Shown here piece by piece: positions 37,716 through 46,860 of a stretch of DNA of 64,000 bases. Each line of letters starts with the position of its first letter. Position 1 is the stretch's first letter. The DNA is taken from positions 62,001-126,000 of the forward strand of contig JAGIAI010000020.1 in the NCBI GenBank assembly GCA_017744935.1. Reading direction: 5' to 3'. The translations under genes and the position numbers were made by a program. Under the pieces are notes generated by a model that did not search any database, had not been told where the DNA came from, and saw only the letters and a list, made by a program, of their open reading frames with translations. The stretch is from Variovorax sp. (GTDB lineage Bacteria > Pseudomonadota > Gammaproteobacteria > Burkholderiales > Burkholderiaceae_C).

Positions 37716-38401
37716 TGAAAGGCCCGATGCACAAGGTAGAAGCGCTCATCTTCGACATGGACGGCACCATGATCGACTCCATGCCATGGCATGCCAAGGC
37801 GTGGGTGGAGTACGGGGTGCGCAAGGGCCTCGAGATCGACGTGCCGCACTTCATGCGCCGCACCACCGGCCGCACCGCATTCGAATGCGCGTGCGAGCTG
37901 ATGGGCCGCGAAGTGACCGAGGCCGAAAGCGCCGAGATCACGCACGAGAAGGAATCGATCTACCGCGAACTCTTCGGCGCCCAGTTCCGCGAGGTGACCG
38001 GCTTCAGCGCCTTCGCGAAGTCCGCGGCGGCACGAGGACTGAAGATCGCAGTCGGCACCGCGGGCGACAGGCACAACATCGCCTTCACCCTCTCGAACCT
38101 GCGGCTTGATCCGCACCCGCACGCGATCGTCGGCGGCGACGAGGGCCTGCCGGGCAAACCCGAGCCGGCGATCTTCCTCGAAGCCGCCAGGCGCATCGGC
38201 GTTGCGCCGTCACGCTGCGTCGTCTTCGAAGACGCCCCCTTCGGCATCGAGGCCGCCCGCCGCGGCGGCATGAAGGCCGTCGCCGTGTGCACCACCCACA
38301 GTGCCGCAGAACTCGCAGGGCCGCATGTCATCGCGGCCGTGCGCGACTACAACGAACTCGCCAACTCAAACTTCCTGGAGACATTCGATGCTGTTGCGTG
38401 A
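37715..38401 (+). CDS. HAD-superfamily phosphatase (beta-phosphoglucomutase-like)
   Basis: A 228-residue haloacid-dehalogenase-like hydrolase. Motif I is LIFDMDGTMIDSMPWHAKAW (nucleophile Asp14, Asp16), motif II lies at IAVGTAGDRHN, motif III Lys in GLPGKPEPAIFLEAA and motif IV in VVFEDAPFGIEAARRGGM. The helical cap between about 20 and 85 places it with the phosphoglycolate phosphatase/beta-phosphoglucomutase subclass. The substrate is unknown. Its ATG shares one base with the prfB stop, and pepN starts inside its last codons, so the three are translationally linked. Confidence 0.92.
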   Translation: MKGPMHKVEALIFDMDGTMIDSMPWHAKAWVEYGVRKGLEIDVPHFMRRTTGRTAFECACELMGREVTEAESAEITHEKESIYRELFGAQFREVTGFSAFAKSAAARGLKIAVGTAGDRHNIAFTLSNLRLDPHPHAIVGGDEGLPGKPEPAIFLEAARRIGVAPSRCVVFEDAPFGIEAARRGGMKAVAVCTTHSAAELAGPHVIAAVRDYNELANSNFLETFDAVA

Positions 38402-41078
38402 TGCCCAAGACCAGCCCGTCGCGATCCGTCGCGAGGACTACAGCGCGCCTGCCTACTGGATCGACACGGTCGACCTCACCTTCGACCTGGACCCCGCCAA
38501 GACGCGCGTGCTCAACCGCATGCGCCTGCGCCGCAATCCTCAAGTCGCGCCCGAACCCCTTCGCCTCGATGGCGATGAGCTGAATCTCGCGCGCGTACTG
38601 GTCGACGGCCAGGGCGCGTCCTTCCGCATGGAGGCCGACCAGCTCGTGATCGACAACCTGCCCGACACCTTCGAGCTGGAAATCTTCACCACCTGCTGCC
38701 CGAACAAGAACACCAAACTCATGGGCCTGTTCGTGAGCGAGGACACTTTCTTCACGCAGTGCGAAGCCGAAGGCTTCCGCCGCATCACTTACTTCCTCGA
38801 CCGTCCGGACGTGATGGCGAGCTACACCGTCACGATCCGCGCATCGAAGGCCGCGTACCCGGTGCTGCTCTCCAACGGCAACCTCGTCGAGCAGGGCGAG
38901 TTGCCCGAGGGCCGCCACTTCGCGAAGTGGGTCGATCCCTTCCGCAAGCCGAGCTACCTGTTCGCGCTCGTCGCAGGCAAGCTGGTGGCGCGCGAGCAGC
39001 GCATCAAGGCGCGCAGCGGCAAGGAACACCTGCTGCAGGTCTACGTGCGAGCCGGCGATCTCGACAAGACCGAGCACGCGATGAATTCGCTGATCAACTC
39101 GGTGATGTGGGACGAGGCGCGCTTCGGCCTTTCGCTCGACCTCGATCGCTTCATGATCGTCGCCACCAGCGACTTCAACATGGGCGCGATGGAGAACAAG
39201 GGCCTGAACATCTTCAACACGAAGTACGTTCTCGCCAATCAGGCCACCGCGACCGATGCCGACTACAGCAACATCGAAAGCGTCGTCGGCCACGAGTACT
39301 TCCACAACTGGAGCGGCGATCGCGTCACCTGCCGCGACTGGTTCCAGCTTTCGCTGAAGGAAGGCCTCACCGTCTTCCGCGACCAGGAATTCAGCCAGGA
39401 CCTCTGCGCAGAAGCATCCGCACGCGCGGTCAAGCGCATCGAGGACGTCCGCGTGCTGCGCACCGCGCAGTTCCCGGAAGACGCCGGCCCGATGGCTCAC
39501 CCGGTGCGGCCTGACAGCTACATCGAGATCAGCAACTTCTACACCGTCACCATCTACGAGAAGGGTGCGGAAGTGGTGCGCATGATGCAGACGCTGGTCG
39601 GCCGCAAGGGCTTCGAGCGCGGCATCACGCTGTACTTCGAGCGGCACGACGGCCAGGCCGTCACCTGCGACGATTTCGCGCAGGCAATTGCCGACGCCAA
39701 TCCCGATTCGGACCTCGCCCGCCTGCTGCCGCAATTCAAGCGCTGGTACAGCCAGGCCGGCACGCCGCGCCTCACGGCCCATGGCGTCTACGACTCGGCT
39801 GCCCGCACCTACACGCTGAGCTTCGTGCAAAGCTGCCCGCCCACCCCGGGCCAGCCGGTCAAGGAACCCTTCGTGATCCCCGTCAACATCGGCCTGCTCG
39901 GCACGGACGGCCGCGAACTGCCGGTGCAACTCGAAGGCGATGCCGAGGCCACACACGGCACGCGCACGCTGGTGCTCACGCGCGCGGGGGAACAGCTCAC
40001 GTTCATCAATGTCGATGCCGAGCCGGTGCCGTCGATCCTGCGTGGCTTCAGCGCGCCGGTGATCCTCGACTACGACTACAGCGACGCCCAGCTGCTCACG
40101 CTGCTCGCCAACGACACCGACCCCTTCAACCGCTGGGAAGCTGGACAGCGACTGGCCCTCCGTGCCGCGCAGCGCGCCATCGCGACGCCGGTGGACGCCC
40201 ACGAGCCGCCGCTGAACAACGCCTTCGTCGATGCAATGCGCAGCGTGCTGCGCCATCCGCATCTCGATGCCGCGTTCAAGGAACTGGTGCTGACGCTGCC
40301 GTCGGAAACCTACATCGCCGAGCAGCTCGAGGTGGTCGATCCGCAGCGCGTGCATGCAGTGCGCGAAGCCATGCGCGCCCAGCTCGCGGCCGCCCTCTTC
40401 GCCGACTGGGAACAAGCCTACGAGCAGAACCGCGACACGGGCGCCTATACGCCCGACCCGGTCTCCTCGGGACGCCGCGCGCTCGCCGGTATGGCCCTCG
40501 TGAATCTGTGCCTTGCCGCGCGCACCTCCGGCGATGCCGTCTGGCCCGGCAAGACGCTCCAGCGCTTCAAGGACGCGGGCAACATGACCGATCGCTTCAA
40601 CGCGCTCAGCGCGCTGGTGTCGTCGGGGCACGCGCTCGCCGCGCAGGCGCTCGCGCGTTTCCACGAGATCTTCAGAAACGAGGCGCTGGTCATCGACAAG
40701 TGGTTCTCGCTGCAAGCCGGCGCGCCGGACCGCGGCGGCGACATCCTGCCGCTGGTCAAGCAGCTCATGAAGCACCCGGATTTCTCGATCAAGAACCCGA
40801 ACCGCGCCCGCAGCGTGATCTTCAGCTACTGCAACGCCAATCCGGGCGCCCTGCACCGCACGGATGCGGCGGGCTATGTCTTCTGGAGCGATCGCGTGAT
40901 CGAACTCGACGCGATCAACCCGCAGGTGGCCGCCCGTCTCGCGCGCGCGCTCGACCGCTGGAGCAAGCTCGCCGAGCCGTACCGCAGCGCCGCCCGCGAG
41001 GCAATTGCGCGCGTGGCCGCGCGACCCGACCTCTCCAAAGACACCCTCGAAGTGGTCACGCGCGCACTGGCGATCTGA
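38388..41078 (+). CDS. pepN: Aminopeptidase N
   Basis: A broad-specificity M1 zinc aminopeptidase of 896 residues, similar to E. coli PepN. Substrate-binding GAMENKGLNIF and the zinc site HEYFHNWSGDR (HExxH, with downstream LKEGLTVFRDQEF carrying the third ligand) are intact. N-terminal beta-domain, catalytic domain and a long helical C-terminal domain (KEPFVIPVNIGLLG onward) follow in order. The ATG at 38388 has GGAG 7 nt upstream and lies 14 nt inside the HAD gene. fbp follows after 18 nt. Confidence 0.96.
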   Translation: MLLRDAQDQPVAIRREDYSAPAYWIDTVDLTFDLDPAKTRVLNRMRLRRNPQVAPEPLRLDGDELNLARVLVDGQGASFRMEADQLVIDNLPDTFELEIFTTCCPNKNTKLMGLFVSEDTFFTQCEAEGFRRITYFLDRPDVMASYTVTIRASKAAYPVLLSNGNLVEQGELPEGRHFAKWVDPFRKPSYLFALVAGKLVAREQRIKARSGKEHLLQVYVRAGDLDKTEHAMNSLINSVMWDEARFGLSLDLDRFMIVATSDFNMGAMENKGLNIFNTKYVLANQATATDADYSNIESVVGHEYFHNWSGDRVTCRDWFQLSLKEGLTVFRDQEFSQDLCAEASARAVKRIEDVRVLRTAQFPEDAGPMAHPVRPDSYIEISNFYTVTIYEKGAEVVRMMQTLVGRKGFERGITLYFERHDGQAVTCDDFAQAIADANPDSDLARLLPQFKRWYSQAGTPRLTAHGVYDSAARTYTLSFVQSCPPTPGQPVKEPFVIPVNIGLLGTDGRELPVQLEGDAEATHGTRTLVLTRAGEQLTFINVDAEPVPSILRGFSAPVILDYDYSDAQLLTLLANDTDPFNRWEAGQRLALRAAQRAIATPVDAHEPPLNNAFVDAMRSVLRHPHLDAAFKELVLTLPSETYIAEQLEVVDPQRVHAVREAMRAQLAAALFADWEQAYEQNRDTGAYTPDPVSSGRRALAGMALVNLCLAARTSGDAVWPGKTLQRFKDAGNMTDRFNALSALVSSGHALAAQALARFHEIFRNEALVIDKWFSLQAGAPDRGGDILPLVKQLMKHPDFSIKNPNRARSVIFSYCNANPGALHRTDAAGYVFWSDRVIELDAINPQVAARLARALDRWSKLAEPYRSAAREAIARVAARPDLSKDTLEVVTRALAI

Positions 41079-41096
41079 CCTCCCCAAAGGAAATTC

Positions 41097-42110
41097 ATGG
41101 CCCAGAAAATTTCACTCACCCGCTATCTCGTCGAACAGCAACGCGCCGACGGACTCATCCCCGGCCAGCTCCGGCTGCTGCTCGAAGTGGTCGCACGTGC
41201 CTGCAAGAGCATCAGCCAGGCAGTCAACAAGGGGGCGCTCGGCGGCGTGCTCGGCAGCGCCGAGAGCGAGAACGTGCAAGGCGAAATCCAGAAGAAGCTG
41301 GACATCATCGCCAACGAAGTGCTGATCGAGGCCAACGAATGGGGCGGTCACCTCGCCGCGATGGCCAGCGAGGAAATGGACAGCATCCATCTGGTGCCCA
41401 ACCGCTACCCGCAGGGCGAATACCTGCTGCTGTTCGATCCGCTCGATGGCTCGTCGAACATCGACGTCAACGTCAGCATCGGCACCATCTTCAGCGTGTT
41501 GCGCAAGCCCGAGAACGGCCACGGCCAGGGGGTGCAGGAATCCGACTTCCTGCAAGCCGGCAGCAAGCAGGTGGCCGCGGGCTATTGCATCTACGGCCCG
41601 CAGACCACGCTGGTGCTCACCGTCGGCAACGGTGTCGCGATGTTCACGCTCGACCGCGAACAAGGCTCCTTCATGCTGACGCAGGAAGACATCAAGATTC
41701 CGGCCGACACCAAGGAATTCGCGATCAACATGAGCAACATGCGGCACTGGGATGCCCCGGTGAAGCGCTACATCGACGAATGCCTGGCCGGCAAGGAAGG
41801 TCCGCGCGGCAAGGACTTCAACATGCGCTGGATCGCCAGCATGGTGGCCGACGTGCATCGCATCCTGATGCGCGGCGGCGTATTCATGTATCCATGGGAC
41901 AAGCGCGAGCCCGAAAAGGCCGGCAAGCTGCGTCTGATGTATGAAGCCAACCCCATGAGCTGGCTCGTCGAACAGGCCGGCGGCGCCGCCACCAACGGCC
42001 GCCAGCGCATCCTCGACATCGCGCCAACCAAGCTGCACGAACGCGTCGCTGTGGTTTTGGGGTCAAAAAATGAGGTCGAGCGGCTGACGGGCTATCACGA
42101 CCCGCTATAA
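41097..42110 (+). CDS. fbp: Fructose-1,6-bisphosphatase class I
   Basis: Gluconeogenic enzyme hydrolysing fructose-1,6-bisphosphate. The 337 residues contain the metal-binding [23 protein letters not shown] segment, the upstream acidic ASEEMDS, and the substrate-binding [24 protein letters not shown] near the C-terminus, all class I hallmarks. An AAAGGAAATTC ribosome-binding region precedes the ATG. It ends the prfB-HAD-pepN-fbp unit. The TAA stop (42108-42110) is embedded in the -10 box of the following tRNA-Thr promoter. Confidence 0.96.
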   Translation: MAQKISLTRYLVEQQRADGLIPGQLRLLLEVVARACKSISQAVNKGALGGVLGSAESENVQGEIQKKLDIIANEVLIEANEWGGHLAAMASEEMDSIHLVPNRYPQGEYLLLFDPLDGSSNIDVNVSIGTIFSVLRKPENGHGQGVQESDFLQAGSKQVAAGYCIYGPQTTLVLTVGNGVAMFTLDREQGSFMLTQEDIKIPADTKEFAINMSNMRHWDAPVKRYIDECLAGKEGPRGKDFNMRWIASMVADVHRILMRGGVFMYPWDKREPEKAGKLRLMYEANPMSWLVEQAGGAATNGRQRILDIAPTKLHERVAVVLGSKNEVERLTGYHDPL

Positions 42111-42111
42111 T
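42084..42111 (+). promoter_or_regulatory. Sigma-70 promoter of tRNA-Thr, overlapping the fbp stop codon
   Basis: CTGACG (42084-42089) and a consensus TATAAT (42106-42111) are separated by 16 nt, followed by a GC-rich discriminator (CGCGGG) typical of stable-RNA promoters under stringent control. The fbp TAA lies within the TATAAT hexamer. Confidence 0.75.
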
Positions 42112-42121
42112 CGCGGGCTTA

Positions 42122-42197
42122 GCCGGTGTAGCTCAGTCGGTAGAGCAGCTCATTCGTAATGAGAAGGTCGGGTGTTCGAATCATCTCTCCGGCACCA
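42122..42197 (+). tRNA. tRNA-Thr (anticodon CGT)
   Basis: A 76-nt tRNA with encoded CCA. D-arm GCTCAGTCGGTAGAGC, anticodon loop TTCGTAA giving CGT, T-loop GTTCGAAT. The acceptor stem GCCGGTG/CTCCGGC has one non-pairing position (T6 opposite T67), and the first pair of the anticodon stem is G-A. The remainder folds well, and its own promoter and terminator flank it, so it is very likely functional. Confidence 0.94.
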
Positions 42198-42203
42198 AAA
42201 ATG

Positions 42204-42239
42204 AAAAGGTCCTGTTGTCGATGGCAACAGGACCTTTTT
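42204..42239 (+). terminator. Rho-independent terminator after tRNA-Thr
   Basis: A long perfect hairpin, AAAAGGTCCTGTTG / CAACAGGACCTTTT (arms 42204-42217 and 42225-42238), seven-base loop, ending in a run of five T. It is a canonical terminator 7 nt after the tRNA CCA end. Confidence 0.93.
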
Positions 42240-42356
42240 CTTTGACGTGAGAGCAGTCTGATGGGCCGCGTCAAGCGGGACCGATAAAGTCCGATTTCTT
42301 CGTCAATCAGGCGAAGATCACTCCAAATCAAGCTGTCACACACCGAGAAGAGAACG

Positions 42357-42383
42357 GCGAGATCACCCACAAGGTGATCTCGC
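42357..42383 (-). terminator. Hairpin downstream of the LysR gene, probable terminator
   Basis: A perfect 11-bp inverted repeat GCGAGATCACC / GGTGATCTCGC (42357-42367 and 42373-42383) with a 5-nt loop, just beyond the stop of the minus-strand LysR gene. The following tract on that strand is only moderately T-rich (CGTTCTCTTCTC), so termination strength is uncertain. Confidence 0.55.
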
Positions 42384-42397
42384 ACGCTCCACCGGCA

Positions 42398-43282
42398 TCA
42401 GTCGTGCATCAGCTCCTGCATCAATTCCCTCACGATCGACAAGCCCGGCGCCTCGGTGCGGCGGCGCAGCGTCACCAGCCCGAAACGGGCGACCCGATCG
42501 ATCGGCGGCGTCATCTTCAGTTCGACCAGATCCGGCGCAGCGGCCCGAATGGCCAGTAGCACCGCATCGCTATGCCGCGCGACGTCGACGAGGCTCGCGA
42601 CCTCCTCGCACTGCACGGTCACGCATCGCTCGGGGTGAGCTTCGGGGCCGTAGCTTTCGATCAAGCCGCGCGCGACCTCGTCGCTGAGCGGCGTCGAAGC
42701 GATCGGGTAGCGTCGCACCATCTCGAAGGTCACGCCCTTGCGCAGGCGCGCCAGCGGATGGCCGCGCCGGCACATGAAGACACCGCGCATCTCGCGAAGT
42801 TCGCTGACGAGCAGATCGTCCCCCGGCTTGAGCGACCGGGCGTCGACCACCAGCGCATCCAGCAGCCGATCGCGCAATTCCTGCGCGAGCATGTCCGTAC
42901 CTCCGCGCGCGATGACCACCCGAACCTTCGGATGCCGTGTCGCCATGCGCATGAGCAGCGGCGTCATCAGCATCGCGCCGGGGCCTGACCCCATGCCGAT
43001 GCGCAACACCCCGCCTCGCCCTTCCCGCATCCGCCGACCGCTGTCTCGCAATTCCCCGGCCTCGAACACCAGTTGCTTGGCGCGCTCCACCACCTCGCGA
43101 CCGAAGGCGGTGAGCTCGATTCGCCGCCCGACCCGGTCGAACAGCGGCATCCCGAGCTCGTCCTCCAGGGCACGGATGCTCCGGCTTAGGGCCGGTTGTG
43201 TGATGTAGAGCGCCTGCGCGGACTTGCTGAACGACCCGCTTTCCGCCAGCGAAATCAGGTGCCTGAGCTGAACAAGCGTCAT
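42398..43282 (-). CDS. LysR-family transcriptional regulator
   Basis: A 294-residue LysR-type regulator. The N-terminal winged helix-turn-helix is MTLVQLRHLISLAESGSFSKSAQALYITQPALSRSIRALEDELG-type (first 60 residues). The effector-binding domain follows (LRIGMGSGPGAMLMTPLLMRM at about 94-114). It is divergent from a Bug-type binding protein and M20 amidohydrolase, which it presumably controls in response to their substrate. A perfect inverted repeat lies in the shared intergenic region. Confidence 0.93.
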   Translation of the reverse strand: MTLVQLRHLISLAESGSFSKSAQALYITQPALSRSIRALEDELGMPLFDRVGRRIELTAFGREVVERAKQLVFEAGELRDSGRRMREGRGGVLRIGMGSGPGAMLMTPLLMRMATRHPKVRVVIARGGTDMLAQELRDRLLDALVVDARSLKPGDDLLVSELREMRGVFMCRRGHPLARLRKGVTFEMVRRYPIASTPLSDEVARGLIESYGPEAHPERCVTVQCEEVASLVDVARHSDAVLLAIRAAAPDLVELKMTPPIDRVARFGLVTLRRRTEAPGLSIVRELMQELMHD

Positions 43283-43302
43283 GGGAAACCTCGCCTGGAT
43301 GT

Positions 43303-43341
43303 ATGCATTGAACTCATGCTATTTCGCACAACAATGCATTG
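43303..43341. promoter_or_regulatory. Inverted-repeat operator between LysR and Bug genes
   Basis: ATGCATTG (43303-43310) and CAATGCAT (43332-43339) are exact reverse complements 21 nt apart, and the right copy extends to the perfect 10-bp palindrome CAATGCATTG (43332-43341). The location, 20-60 nt upstream of the LysR start, suits a LysR recognition and activation site. Binding is inferred. Confidence 0.6.
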
Positions 43342-43447
43342 GATGTTCTCATGACTCACTCCTACGATGCGAGCGCGGCCCGATTTCCGGTCACGCCACC
43401 GTCATCCAACACACGTAGACGCTGTCCCCAGCGCACCCAGGAGTCTC

Positions 43448-44425
43448 ATGAAACAGTTCTTCCAGCGTTCCATCGCCGGTCTGCTCCTGGCAGCGACAGG
43501 CGCCGTGTTCGCCCAGGGCTATCCCACCAAGACAGTCAATCTCATGGTGCCCTACCCCGCGGGCGGTCCGTCGGACGCCGCCGCGCGCATCTTCACCACG
43601 CCGCTCGGCAAGGAGCTGGGCCAGCCGGTGATCGTCGAGAACCTCGGCGGCGCCTCCGGGGCGATCGCAGCGCAGAAAGTGCTTTCGGCGCCAGCCGACG
43701 GCTACTACCTCTTCCAGGGCTCGCCGAACGAAGTGATCCTCGCGCCGCTGGCCAACGCGGCGGTCAAGCTCAAGGCCGAGGACTTCCGGCTGGTCCATCC
43801 GATGACCGATGCGGTCATGGTTTTCGTCGCGCGCAAGGACCTGCCGGCCAACAGCGTCGACGAGCTGATCGCGCTCGCGCGCAAGTCCAAGGACAAGCCG
43901 CTCACCTACGGCAGCGTCGGTGTTGGATCGCTCTACCACCTGATCATGGAAGACGTGCAGCACCGCACCAGTACGCAGATGATTCATGCGCCCTACAAGG
44001 GCAACGCCCCGCTCCTGACCGACATCGGCGGCGGCCAGGTGGATTTCGCGGTGCTGGTCTACAGCGCGGCGATGGGCGCGATGGCCGACCAGGGCCGCCT
44101 CAAACTGCTCGGCCAGCTCGGCGCACAGCGCTCCGAACTGCTCAAGGACGTACCGACCGTGAGCGAAGGCAAGGAACTCAAGGACTTCTCGTACAAGATC
44201 TGGAGCGGCTTCATGGTGCCGAAGAACACGCCGGAAGATGTGGTGCAGCGTCTGCACAAGGCCATCGGCGCGACGCTGAAAGATCCGTCGGTGCGTTCGC
44301 AACTGGCGGTGCAGACCCAGCTCGCCTCTCCCCCGATGACGTTGGCAGAAGCTGCCAAGTTCTACGAAGCTGAAACCGCCCGCTACCGCGCGATCGCCAA
44401 AACCATCAATCTGCAGCCGCAGTAA
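43448..44425 (+). CDS. Bug-family tripartite tricarboxylate transporter substrate-binding protein
   Basis: A 325-residue periplasmic binding protein of the Bug (TctC) family. Signal peptide SIAGLLLAATGAVFAQG (cleavage about residue 22), then the family's first motif YPTKTVNLMVPYPAGGPSDAAAR, NLGGASGAIAAQKV and VGSLYHLIMEDVQ. AGGAG precedes the ATG at 43448. Bug proteins are greatly expanded in Burkholderiales and often lack adjacent membrane subunits, as here. It is 9 nt before the M20 amidohydrolase gene, so it probably binds that enzyme's substrate or a related amide/acid. Confidence 0.93.
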   Translation: MKQFFQRSIAGLLLAATGAVFAQGYPTKTVNLMVPYPAGGPSDAAARIFTTPLGKELGQPVIVENLGGASGAIAAQKVLSAPADGYYLFQGSPNEVILAPLANAAVKLKAEDFRLVHPMTDAVMVFVARKDLPANSVDELIALARKSKDKPLTYGSVGVGSLYHLIMEDVQHRTSTQMIHAPYKGNAPLLTDIGGGQVDFAVLVYSAAMGAMADQGRLKLLGQLGAQRSELLKDVPTVSEGKELKDFSYKIWSGFMVPKNTPEDVVQRLHKAIGATLKDPSVRSQLAVQTQLASPPMTLAEAAKFYEAETARYRAIAKTINLQPQ

Positions 44426-44434
44426 GGAAACCCG

Positions 44435-45619
44435 ATGACCAACGCCCTGCTCGACCAACTGCACCAACAGGCCGACGAATTCATCGGACTGCGCCGGGAC
44501 ATCCACCAGCATCCCGAACTCGCCTTCGACGAGCACCGCACATCCTCGCTGGTGGCCGAGAAGCTCGAAGCCTGGGGTTACGAAGTCGAGCGCGGCCTGG
44601 GCGGCACGGGCGTCGTCGGCCGCATGGCCAGGGGCAACGGCAAGCGCCAGCTTGGCATCCGTGCCGACATGGACGCCCTGCCGATCGACGAAGCCACCGG
44701 CCTCTCCTATTCGAGCAGTCACTCCGGCGTGATGCACGCCTGCGGGCACGACGGCCATACGGCGATGCTGCTCGCGGCCGCGCATCATCTGGCCCATCGC
44801 GGCCGCTTCGACGGCACGCTGAACCTGATCTTCCAACCGGCCGAGGAAGGCGGTGGCGGCGCGCTGCGCATGATGGAAGACGGCCTCTTCGAGAAGTACC
44901 CCTGCGACGCGGTCTTCGCGATGCACAACATGCCCGGGATGCCGCAGGGCCGACTCGTGCTGCGCGAAGGCGCGGCGATGGCTTCGTCGGACTACGCCAC
45001 GGTCACGCTCACCGGCGTGGGTGGGCACGGCGCGCTGCCGCATCGCACCGCCGACCCCATCGTCGCCGCGGCGAGCATCGTGATGGCCTTGCAGACCATC
45101 GTCTCGCGCAACATCGATCCGTTGCAGATGGCCGTGGTCACTGTGGGCGCGATCCACGCGGGCAAGGCCAACAACGTGATTCCGCAGACCGCGACGCTCG
45201 AACTCAGCGTGCGCGCGCTCGACCGCGAGGTCCGCACCACGCTGGAGACGCGCATCAAGTCGGTCATCCAGTCGCAGGCTGAAAGCTTCGACGTCCAGGC
45301 GAAGATCGACTGGCGGCCCGGGTACGCGGTGCTCGTCAACACGCCGGAGGAAACCGCCTTCGCACGCGAGGTGGCCACCGAGCTGGTGGGCGCCGATCGC
45401 GTCACGTTGCAGGGACAGCCGCTGTCCGGCAGCGAAGACTTCGCGTTCATGCTCGAAAAGGTGCCGGGCAGCTATGTGCTGATCGGCAACGGCGACGGCG
45501 AAGGCGACGGCCATGGCGCCTGCATGGTCCACAACCCGGGCTACGACTTCAACGACGCCAATGTCGCTATCGGCTCCGCCTATTGGGTGTTGCTGGCAGA
45601 ACGCTTTCTTCGCGCGTGA
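44435..45619 (+). CDS. M20-family amidohydrolase (hippurate hydrolase/aminoacylase-like)
   Basis: A 394-residue metallohydrolase of the M20D family. Metal-site motifs are LGIRADMDALPIDEATGL (about 68-85) and MHACGHDGHTAMLLAAAHHL (about 100-119), then FQPAEEGGGGALRMMEDGLF with the catalytic Glu pair, and a late His in ACMVHNPGYDFND. The dimerisation domain lies at about 185-300. These enzymes release amino acids from N-acyl derivatives. Pairing with a Bug protein, LysR and porin suggests uptake and use of an N-acyl amino acid or hippurate-like compound; the substrate is unproven. Confidence 0.93.
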   Translation: MTNALLDQLHQQADEFIGLRRDIHQHPELAFDEHRTSSLVAEKLEAWGYEVERGLGGTGVVGRMARGNGKRQLGIRADMDALPIDEATGLSYSSSHSGVMHACGHDGHTAMLLAAAHHLAHRGRFDGTLNLIFQPAEEGGGGALRMMEDGLFEKYPCDAVFAMHNMPGMPQGRLVLREGAAMASSDYATVTLTGVGGHGALPHRTADPIVAAASIVMALQTIVSRNIDPLQMAVVTVGAIHAGKANNVIPQTATLELSVRALDREVRTTLETRIKSVIQSQAESFDVQAKIDWRPGYAVLVNTPEETAFAREVATELVGADRVTLQGQPLSGSEDFAFMLEKVPGSYVLIGNGDGEGDGHGACMVHNPGYDFNDANVAIGSAYWVLLAERFLRA

Positions 45620-46717
45620 TCAGAAGCTGAGCTTCATGCCGAGGTCGTAGCCGCTCGAGCTGCGATTGGCATCGGTCAGGCTCCCGTTCACCGCCGCCGT
45701 CGAGCCGCCGCTGTTGCTCACGCGCGCATAGGTGGCGTAGACCGCGGTGCGCTTCGAGAAGTTGTAGACGTAGCCGAAGGCCCATTTGCGCGCGGTCGGG
45801 TCGGCCACCGCATCGGTGCCGTAGGTGGACCACGAGACCTTGATCTGGTCGAACCCGATGGGCACGATCGCGCCGACCAGATAGCCCGTGCCGGTCAGCT
45901 CCCCGACCTTGTCCACCTTGTCGCGGTAGTAGCCGCCCATGACCTTCACGACCTTGAAGTCCCACGAGACGCCGAGGTTGGCCGAATCGATGTCGCCGTT
46001 GGTGGTGGTTCGCGCGAACTTCGTCCGACCCGCAGCCAAGGCGACCGCGAAAGGTCCGTTGGCATAGCCGACACGCCCGCTGTAGCCATTGCCATCGTCC
46101 TCGATCAGCGAAGGCGATCCGTTCTCGCCGTAGTAGTACTCCACCTCACCGAAGAATCCACCGAGATTGGGCGGCAGGTAGTACGCAACGATGTTCGACG
46201 CGCGCGTGGACGTGGGCCCGCCGATCGAGCCAGCCTGCGGCTGGCTGGTGCCGGCGCCGTTGTTGCTGAAAGGGTCGACGTCGGTGCGGTTGCGGTAGTG
46301 CGCCGTGAAGTCGCGGCCCGCGCGCACTTCGCCCCAGAAGTCCATCAGGCTGACCGTCGCGCGACGGTTGAAGTTGAATCCGCCGACGGAGCCGTTCGAC
46401 TGGTTGTTGGTGTTGGTGGTCCCTGTGGAGCCGTCGTCGATGTTCAGGCCCGCTTCCAGCCAGAACCCCGCGGCCATCCCGCCGCCCAGATCCTCCACGC
46501 CACGAAACCCGAGCCGCGATGCGGTGTTGCCGCCGCTGTAGAGCTGGGACTTGCTCGCGATGCTGCCGCTGCCGTAGCCGTAGACCACGTCGGCGATGCC
46601 GAAGAGCGTGACGCTGCTGCCGCCACTGAAACTCTGGACCGCGCTGGTCTGCGCTGACGCCATGCCGGCCGCGCTCAGTGCGCCCACGGCAAAGGTGGCA
46701 AGGGTGACTCTCCTCAT
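45620..46717 (-). CDS. Gram-negative general porin (Burkholderiales type)
   Basis: A 365-residue outer-membrane beta-barrel porin. It has a signal peptide ([19 protein letters not shown], cleavage about residue 23), then [37 protein letters not shown] and the terminal [10 protein letters not shown] with C-terminal Phe required for barrel assembly. The constriction-loop-like region [22 protein letters not shown] is visible. The start at 46717 has GGAGGG upstream. It is convergent with the M20 gene, with adjacent stops, and could admit that pathway's substrate across the outer membrane. Confidence 0.93.
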   Translation of the reverse strand: MRRVTLATFAVGALSAAGMASAQTSAVQSFSGGSSVTLFGIADVVYGYGSGSIASKSQLYSGGNTASRLGFRGVEDLGGGMAAGFWLEAGLNIDDGSTGTTNTNNQSNGSVGGFNFNRRATVSLMDFWGEVRAGRDFTAHYRNRTDVDPFSNNGAGTSQPQAGSIGGPTSTRASNIVAYYLPPNLGGFFGEVEYYYGENGSPSLIEDDGNGYSGRVGYANGPFAVALAAGRTKFARTTTNGDIDSANLGVSWDFKVVKVMGGYYRDKVDKVGELTGTGYLVGAIVPIGFDQIKVSWSTYGTDAVADPTARKWAFGYVYNFSKRTAVYATYARVSNSGGSTAAVNGSLTDANRSSSGYDLGMKLSF

Positions 46718-46860
46718 CTCGGTATCCCTCCGGACGTTGGTTGGCACTCCGGCGGCATGATAGACGAGTCGCATGCATCAATGGGTGTCACAACCGACTG
46801 CTACCACCTCCCGCCGTGCCTCCAGAACAATGGTCAGCGACCAATCCAAAGGAGACACCG

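Noticed and set aside
38328-41087. Open frame opposite pepN on the minus strand
   Set aside because: Antisense shadow without motifs; PepN carries GAMEN and HExxH.
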